Assembly: GCA_037045155.1 (NCBI GenBank)
Contig: JBAOIG010000005.1
Location: 124,001 to 188,000, forward strand
Reading direction: 5' to 3'
DNA length: 64,000 nucleotides
Source of the DNA: Thermomicrobiales bacterium
GTDB taxonomy: Bacteria; Chloroflexota; Chloroflexia; Thermomicrobiales; CFX8
Below the pieces are notes generated by a model. That model worked only from the letters and a program-made list of their open reading frames with translations. It had not been told where the DNA came from and searched no databases. The position numbers and the translations under genes are program-made. Positions 59,449-64,000 of the stretch are shown here, one piece after another (positions within the stretch are counted from its first letter, which is position 1; every line of letters begins with the position of its first letter).

Positions 59449-61257
59449 ATGTCAGACACGAACAATACCCAGATCGAGCCTGGAACCCAGGTGAAGCGCC
59501 GCACGTTGCTGCGGTTCGGCGTCGTTGGCGCCGGCATGGCATTGGTCGCGCCGCTGCTCGCGGCCTGCGGCGGCAGCTCCAGCACGAGCCCCACCGCGAC
59601 GACCGCTCCAGGCGGAACCGGCGCGACTCCAGGCGCCGGGGCCACCGTCGCTCCGGCTGAGACCCCCGCTGCCGGCGGGTCGGAATCCAGCCCGACCACC
59701 AACGCCGGAACTGGCAGCACCGAGACTGTCGATCGCACAAAGGTCGGCGGCCAGCTGATCCTTGGTCGCTCCGGTGACTCCGACACACTGGACCCGCAGC
59801 ACACGACCGCCGCAATCTCACACCAGGTCTTCTCACAGATTTACGACACGCTGATCGGCCGCAACATGAACCTCGAGTTCGAGCCGATCGTCTCCGAGAG
59901 CTACGAGGCCGCCGCGGATGGCCTCAGCTACACGTTCAAGATTCGCAAGGATCTCAAGTTCCACGACGGCACGCCCCTCAATGCCGAGGCCGTGAAGTTC
60001 ACGTTCGACCGCGTCACTGACCCCAAGACTGCCGCCCCGAGCGCCAGCTGGGTCGACGCGATCGCGAGCACCGATGCGGTCGATGAGGTCACGGTTCGGA
60101 TGAACCTCAACAAAGTGTTCTCGCCGCTGCTTGGCAACATCTCGATCGCTTACTTCGGCATCCTGTCGCCGGCCGGCGTCGAGAAGCATGGAGACGACTT
60201 CGGCAAGAACCCTGTCGGGTCCGGCCCGTTCGTCTTCAAGGAGTGGGTGCCCGGCGAGCGCATCACGTTGACCCGCAACGAAGACTATGTGAATGTCCGC
60301 AGCTATAACGACAACAAGGGCGCTCCGTATCTCGAGCAGCTCGTTTTCCGTAACATGCCCGAAGAGCAGACGCAGGTCGCCGCGATGGAGACGGGCGAGA
60401 TCAATCTCCTCGCGACGCCGGCCCAGCAGATCGCCCGGTTCGACGGCAAGAGCGACTACACCCTGTTGAAGCCCGATCAGTCCACGTCAATCTCGTTCCT
60501 TGAATTCTCTCTGGTCGAGACCGACGGTAAGCTCAGCTACATGGCCCCCTTCGATGACCTGAAGGTCCGCCAGGCAGTTGCCTATGCCATCGACGCCGAC
60601 ACGATCATCGAACGAATTCTCCAGGGCACTGCCGTCCGCAACTACGGGGTTATGCCGACCGGTAACTGGGGCTATACGCCCGACCTCGAGAAGTTCGGCT
60701 ATCACTACGACCCCAAGAAGGCCAACGACCTTCTCGATGAGGCCGGCTGGACGAAGAGCGGAGATGTCCGTCAGAAGGACGGCAAGAAGCTTGAGTTCGT
60801 CTTCTGGACCTGGAACGCGACGACGCAGGAACGCATTGCCCAGGTGATTCAGGGGCAGCTCGGCGAGGTTGGCATCAGCGCCAAGCTCGAGACGATGGAG
60901 GTTGCCACCCTTCTCGCCCGCCTCAAGGAGAACAGCTCCGCGATGGATCTGATGGGCTGGGGCTGGTCGGAGTCAGATCTCCTGTTCATGATGACGGATG
61001 GCGACGGGCAGTTCGGTCTGTACCAGAAGTACAACCCCGATTACGCCAAGGCCGTCGTCGCTGGCCGCAGCACCTCCGACATGGATGAGCGCGCGGCAGC
61101 CTACCTCGAGGCGATGAAGATCGTCCTCGCCGACTGCGCTGCTGTGTCACTCTGGAGCGCAGTGACGGTGTGGACCGTGCGCAGCGCCAGCATCAAGGGC
61201 GTACACCTCGGCGCACAGGGCGCTGTGACGTACCTGGACGCGTATCAGGAGCTCTAA
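59449..61257 (+). CDS. Peptide ABC transporter substrate-binding lipoprotein (Tat-type signal)
   Basis: A 602-aa family 5 binding protein. KRRTLLRFG is a twin-arginine motif and LLAAC the lipobox, followed by a long Thr/Gly/Pro/Ala linker (about residues 45-95). The core shows SDTLDPQHTTAAISHQVFSQIYDTLIGRN, YTFKIRKDLKFHDGTPLNAEAVKFTFDRV, GSGPFVFKEWVPGERITLTRNEDY and VRQAVAYAIDADTIIERIL. GAGGAG lies five bases before the ATG. It is the first gene of the second transporter set, with a hairpin between it and the permeases. Confidence 0.95.
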   Translation: MSDTNNTQIEPGTQVKRRTLLRFGVVGAGMALVAPLLAACGGSSSTSPTATTAPGGTGATPGAGATVAPAETPAAGGSESSPTTNAGTGSTETVDRTKVGGQLILGRSGDSDTLDPQHTTAAISHQVFSQIYDTLIGRNMNLEFEPIVSESYEAAADGLSYTFKIRKDLKFHDGTPLNAEAVKFTFDRVTDPKTAAPSASWVDAIASTDAVDEVTVRMNLNKVFSPLLGNISIAYFGILSPAGVEKHGDDFGKNPVGSGPFVFKEWVPGERITLTRNEDYVNVRSYNDNKGAPYLEQLVFRNMPEEQTQVAAMETGEINLLATPAQQIARFDGKSDYTLLKPDQSTSISFLEFSLVETDGKLSYMAPFDDLKVRQAVAYAIDADTIIERILQGTAVRNYGVMPTGNWGYTPDLEKFGYHYDPKKANDLLDEAGWTKSGDVRQKDGKKLEFVFWTWNATTQERIAQVIQGQLGEVGISAKLETMEVATLLARLKENSSAMDLMGWGWSESDLLFMMTDGDGQFGLYQKYNPDYAKAVVAGRSTSDMDERAAAYLEAMKIVLADCAAVSLWSAVTVWTVRSASIKGVHLGAQGAVTYLDAYQEL

Positions 61258-61270
61258 GAGAATCGCAGGC

Positions 61271-61296
61271 GGCCCGGTCTCGCGCGAGATCGGGCC
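61271..61296 (+). terminator. Intercistronic hairpin between lipoprotein and permease genes
   Basis: A 12-bp stem (61271-61282 with 61285-61296, one G-T) has a tight loop and is followed by TCTT. It probably attenuates transcription so that more binding protein than permease is made. Confidence 0.65.
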
Positions 61297-61316
61297 TCTT
61301 CGCCCTGGAAGGTCAG

Positions 61317-62243
61317 ATGGCTAAGTTCATCCTCGTCCGTCTCCTCGGAACGATTCCAGTGCTCCTGGGCGTCAGCATCCTCGTCTTCTCGATGGTGCGC
61401 CTTGTGCCGGGCGACCCGATCGACATGATGTTCTCCAACCTCGCCCCGCCGAGCCCGGAGCAGAAGAAGGCTATCCGCCACGACATGGGTCTTGATAGAC
61501 CCGTCTATCTCCAGTACGCATCGTTCGTCAGTAACGCCCTGCGTGGCGACCTGGGCAAGTCGTACCGCACCAAACGCCCGGTCTCGGAAGAAATTCGCAA
61601 CCGGCTGCCAAATACGATCAAGCTCACCCTCGCCAGCCTCGCTGTCTCAACACTCATCGGCGTCGTCGCTGGCGTCGTCGCTGCAACATTCAAGAACACC
61701 TGGATCGACTTCGTCAGCATGGTGGTTGCGATCATCGGCGTCTCGATTCCCGGCTTCTGGCTCGGACTCATGATCATGATGCTCTTCTCGGTGAAGCTCG
61801 GGTGGTTCCCGGTGGCCGGCGCGGAAACCTGGAAACATCTCGTGCTACCAACGATCACGCTCGGGGTGCTCGCCTCGGCGATCCTGGCCCGCATGACGCG
61901 CTCGGCGATGCTCGACGTGCTCAATCAGGATTATGTCCGGACTGCCCGCGCCAAGGGCTTGCGCGAGTGGCGGGTCATCATGGGCCACGCCTTCCGCAAC
62001 GCCCTCGTCCCGATCATTACTATTCTCGGCCTCCAGATCGGCGGTCTGCTCAGCGGCGCGTTCATCATCGAGTCCGTCTTCGCCTACCCCGGCATCGGCA
62101 TGTTGGCAGTCCAGGCGCTCGCTACCCGCGACTTCCCGCTTATCCAGGGCATTGTCCTCCTCGTCGCGGTGATCTACGTGCTGGTCAACCTCGCCGTCGA
62201 CATGCTCTACAGCGTGTTCGATCCGCGCGTTCGGAACAGTTAG
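61317..62243 (+). CDS. Peptide ABC transporter permease (OppB/DppB family)
   Basis: A 308-aa permease with six helices. MAKFILVRLLGTIPVLLGVSILVFSMVRLVPGDP is the first-helix signature; LDRPVYLQYASFVSNALRGDLGKSY and EDYVRTARAKGLREWRVIMGHAFRNALVP (EAA loop) follow, with FAYPGIGMLAVQALATRDFPLIQG and DPRVRNS at the end. ATG 61317 has GGAAGG upstream. It precedes OppC by 32 bp. Confidence 0.94.
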   Translation: MAKFILVRLLGTIPVLLGVSILVFSMVRLVPGDPIDMMFSNLAPPSPEQKKAIRHDMGLDRPVYLQYASFVSNALRGDLGKSYRTKRPVSEEIRNRLPNTIKLTLASLAVSTLIGVVAGVVAATFKNTWIDFVSMVVAIIGVSIPGFWLGLMIMMLFSVKLGWFPVAGAETWKHLVLPTITLGVLASAILARMTRSAMLDVLNQDYVRTARAKGLREWRVIMGHAFRNALVPIITILGLQIGGLLSGAFIIESVFAYPGIGMLAVQALATRDFPLIQGIVLLVAVIYVLVNLAVDMLYSVFDPRVRNS

Positions 62244-62275
62244 TCATGGCCAACGAAAGAGGAAAGCAGGCAACC

Positions 62276-63181
62276 ATGGCTGATGCCACCAACGCAGTGG
62301 TGCAAAGCACTGACACGACGCTGAAAGACCCACGACTGGCGCGCTCACCCCGACAGATCATCCTGGGTCGGATACGCGAGTCCCGTCAGGCAATGGTTGG
62401 ACTGGCGATCGTCGGCCTTCTCATTCTCATGGCGCTGCTCGCGCCGATCCTCGCGCCGGCCAGCCCGACCAAGCAGAACCTTCTCGATCAGTTTCTGCCG
62501 CCGAGCAGCGCGCACTGGTTCGGAACCGATGAGTTCGGGCGCGATATCCTCAGCCGTATCGTCTTCGGTGCCCGGATCTCGCTTCAGGTTGGCATTATCG
62601 CGGTCGGCATCGCGATGGTCGTCGGCACCGTTGTCGGCCTGATCGCGGGCTACTACGGCGGCTGGTTCGACATGCTCAGCCAGCGGCTGATCGAGATCAT
62701 GCTCGCCTTTCCCGGCCTGCTCCTCGCGCTGGCGATCGTTGCCGTGCTCGGAAACGGTATCCAGAACGTGATGATCGCGGTCGGCATCGGCTCGATCCCG
62801 TCCTACGCCCGGCTAGTTCGGGCACAGGTGCTCGCCGCCAAAGAGCACGAGTATGTCGAGGCCGCGCGGGCAAGCGGCGCAGGCGACGTTCGTCTTCTTG
62901 CCAAACACATCTTTCCGAACGTCACTTCCTCACTGATCGTCCTCGCCTCGCTCGGCATCGCGGGCGCGATCCTGTCGGCGGCGGCGCTCTCGTTTATCGG
63001 CCTCGGCGCACAGCCGCCAACGCCCGAATGGGGAGCGATGCTCAGTCAGGGTCGCGACTTCCTGCGCGACCAGTGGTGGATCACGACATTCCCCGGTATC
63101 TTCATCGCCGTCACCGTTCTGGGGTTCAACCTGCTCGGCGATGGTCTACGCGATGCATTCGACCCGCAGAGTGATCGCTGA
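62276..63181 (+). CDS. Peptide ABC transporter permease (OppC/DppC family)
   Basis: A 301-aa permease. ATG 62276 has AGG five bases upstream and is preferred over ATG 62246, which lacks a ribosome site. SSAHWFGTDEFGRDILSRIVFGARISLQVG and HEYVEAARASGAGDVRLLAKHIFPNV (EAA loop) are diagnostic, and LSFIGLGAQPPTPEWGAMLSQGRDFLRDQWW lies near the end. No ATPase gene is seen before the window ends; a serine hydrolase follows instead. Confidence 0.94.
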   Translation: MADATNAVVQSTDTTLKDPRLARSPRQIILGRIRESRQAMVGLAIVGLLILMALLAPILAPASPTKQNLLDQFLPPSSAHWFGTDEFGRDILSRIVFGARISLQVGIIAVGIAMVVGTVVGLIAGYYGGWFDMLSQRLIEIMLAFPGLLLALAIVAVLGNGIQNVMIAVGIGSIPSYARLVRAQVLAAKEHEYVEAARASGAGDVRLLAKHIFPNVTSSLIVLASLGIAGAILSAAALSFIGLGAQPPTPEWGAMLSQGRDFLRDQWWITTFPGIFIAVTVLGFNLLGDGLRDAFDPQSDR

Positions 63182-63183
63182 CT

Positions 63184-63237
63184 GTTGTGGCGGGCCACGT
63201 TACCGGCCACAACGGAAGTCCGCAGACTGGTGCGGAC
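63184..63237 (+). other. Two hairpins between OppC and the serine hydrolase gene
   Basis: GTTGTGGC (63184-63191) pairs with 63206-63213, and GTCCGCA (63218-63224) pairs with 63231-63237. Neither has a T-run. They could stabilise the mRNA or attenuate transcription. Confidence 0.4.
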
Positions 63238-63267
63238 CACCAGACACCAATTACGGAAAGGGATTGC

Positions 63268-64000
63268 ATGGCAACTGAGAACAAACCCGAGAAACAGCCG
63301 CTGGACTGGGCCGCCTACACGGGTCTGGCTCCGCTGGCCAACGATCTGCTGGCGCACTGGAATGTCCCGGGCGTTGCAGTCGGCATTCTGCGCGACGGCC
63401 AGATCGAGACGCACGGCTTCGGCCTTGCCAATATCGAGACCCAGCAGCAGATGACCGCCGACCATCTGCTCCAGATCGGCTCGATCTCAAAGGTCTTTAC
63501 CACCACCCTCGTCATGCGGTTGGTCGGAGAAGGCAAGCTGGACCTCGACACGCCGGTTCGCGAATACCTGCCCGAGCTCGAGCTCGAGGACGCCACGGCG
63601 CTGGAGACGATCACCCTCCGTCATCTGCTCACCCACACCAGCGGTATCTTCGGCGACTTCTTCGAGGACTTCGGCGTCGGCGACGATGCCCTTTCGAAGG
63701 CGATTGCCAAGTACGGCACGCTTCGTCAGCTCACCGCCCCCGGGGAACTCTGGAGCTATTGCAACAGCGGCTTCAACCTCGCTGGCGCTGTCGTTGAGAA
63801 GATCCTCGGCGTCCCGTTCGAGCAGGCGATGCACGAGCAGATCTTCCAGCCGCTCGGCCTCGACCACTCGTTCTTCTTCGCCGCCCAGGCGATTGTCTAT
63901 CCGGTTGCTGTCGGCCACGTCGAGACCGAGCCAGGGTCCGACGAGATCGCTATATCCCGAGGCTACGCGCTTCCGCGTGCCGTCAACCCGGCCGGCGGGA
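63268..64000 (+). CDS. Beta-lactamase class C family serine hydrolase (partial, C-terminus missing)
   Basis: About 244 codons are present before the window ends. LLQIGSISKVFTTTLVMRLVGEGKL contains the SxxK nucleophile, and GELWSYCNSGFNLAGAVVEKIL supplies the YxN motif; TLRHLLTHTSGIFGDF is typical of the family. The third motif (HxG or KTG) would lie beyond the end. There is no signal peptide, so it is cytoplasmic. GAAAGGGA precedes the ATG. Next to a peptide importer it may be a D-aminopeptidase or esterase rather than a resistance enzyme. Confidence 0.88.
   Translation, partial: MATENKPEKQPLDWAAYTGLAPLANDLLAHWNVPGVAVGILRDGQIETHGFGLANIETQQQMTADHLLQIGSISKVFTTTLVMRLVGEGKLDLDTPVREYLPELELEDATALETITLRHLLTHTSGIFGDFFEDFGVGDDALSKAIAKYGTLRQLTAPGELWSYCNSGFNLAGAVVEKILGVPFEQAMHEQIFQPLGLDHSFFFAAQAIVYPVAVGHVETEPGSDEIAISRGYALPRAVNPAGG

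Noticed and set aside
63268..64000. Annotating the final gene as an antibiotic-resistance beta-lactamase
   Set aside because: It lacks a signal peptide and belongs to the broad class C-like serine hydrolases; context suggests peptide or ester hydrolysis.

Overview
The window is high-GC (by eye above 60 percent) bacterial chromosome with dense, mostly short operons. Gene content suggests a Chloroflexota member, most likely near the Thermomicrobia (Sphaerobacter-type). Pointers are the form II CO-dehydrogenase-like cluster with MoxR and VWA partners, the flotillin/NfeD pair, DUF2851 and DUF92 proteins, Ser/Thr/Pro/Ala-rich lipoproteins with Tat-type signals, and dispersed palindromes beginning TGTCATTC. 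This placement is inference from content; no 16S rRNA gene is present.

Layout. 1-3.0 kb (minus): the start of an exopolysaccharide operon, read as priming sugar transferase, GT4 glycosyltransferase, then a Wzz-like protein cut by the window edge. 3.2-5.1 kb (plus): a HIT hydrolase with a frame conflict, a shifted-frame downstream domain and an SGNH esterase. 5.1-6.4 kb (minus): DUF2851. 6.5-10.7 kb (plus): GDP-mannose dehydratase, a 63-aa membrane protein under a promoter with a LexA-like box, an MFS exporter and argG. 10.8-17.9 kb: mutY, a Gfo/Idh/MocA dehydrogenase plus a degenerate partner, miaA, mltG, aroE, DUF92. 18.0 kb: tRNA-Lys(TTT). 18.2-24.4 kb: Lrp regulator with an M20 amidohydrolase, NfeD/flotillin, RidA, polyprenol-phosphate mannose synthase. 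24.6-28.5 kb (minus): a peptide ABC transporter lacking ATPase genes. 29-34 kb: an orphan glycosyltransferase-like fragment, an orphan PotD-like lipoprotein, a fused accDA, BtpA family protein and a small membrane protein.

33.9-45.1 kb is an accessory catabolic region: MerR regulator, adenine deaminase, membrane protein, hydantoinase/oxoprolinase HyuA and HyuB, D-aminoacylase, a cyclic amidohydrolase and a molybdopterin-binding-domain protein. It fits degradation of purines, hydantoins and N-acyl-D-amino acids as nitrogen sources. 45.3-50.8 kb holds housekeeping proteolysis (tig, clpP, clpX) and a PI-kinase-like protein. 51.0-57.2 kb is a molybdenum hydroxylase cluster (2Fe-2S, Mo and FAD subunits, MoxR ATPase, VWA protein), followed by a carbonic anhydrase. 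57.9-58.7 kb is an array of nested palindromic, MITE-like elements. 58.7-64 kb holds a leaderless-looking HTH regulator, a second peptide ABC transporter and a serine hydrolase cut by the window end.

Points most worth following are the LexA-box-controlled micro-membrane protein (7.67-7.94 kb), the nested inverted-repeat array (58.1-58.6 kb), the Rossmann-less Gfo/Idh/MocA paralogue (12.9-13.7 kb), the HIT frame conflict (3.6-3.9 kb), the accD-accA fusion, and the purine/hydantoin plus Mo-hydroxylase neighbourhood (33.9-57.2 kb). All positions and motifs were read by eye; no database or structure search was run.
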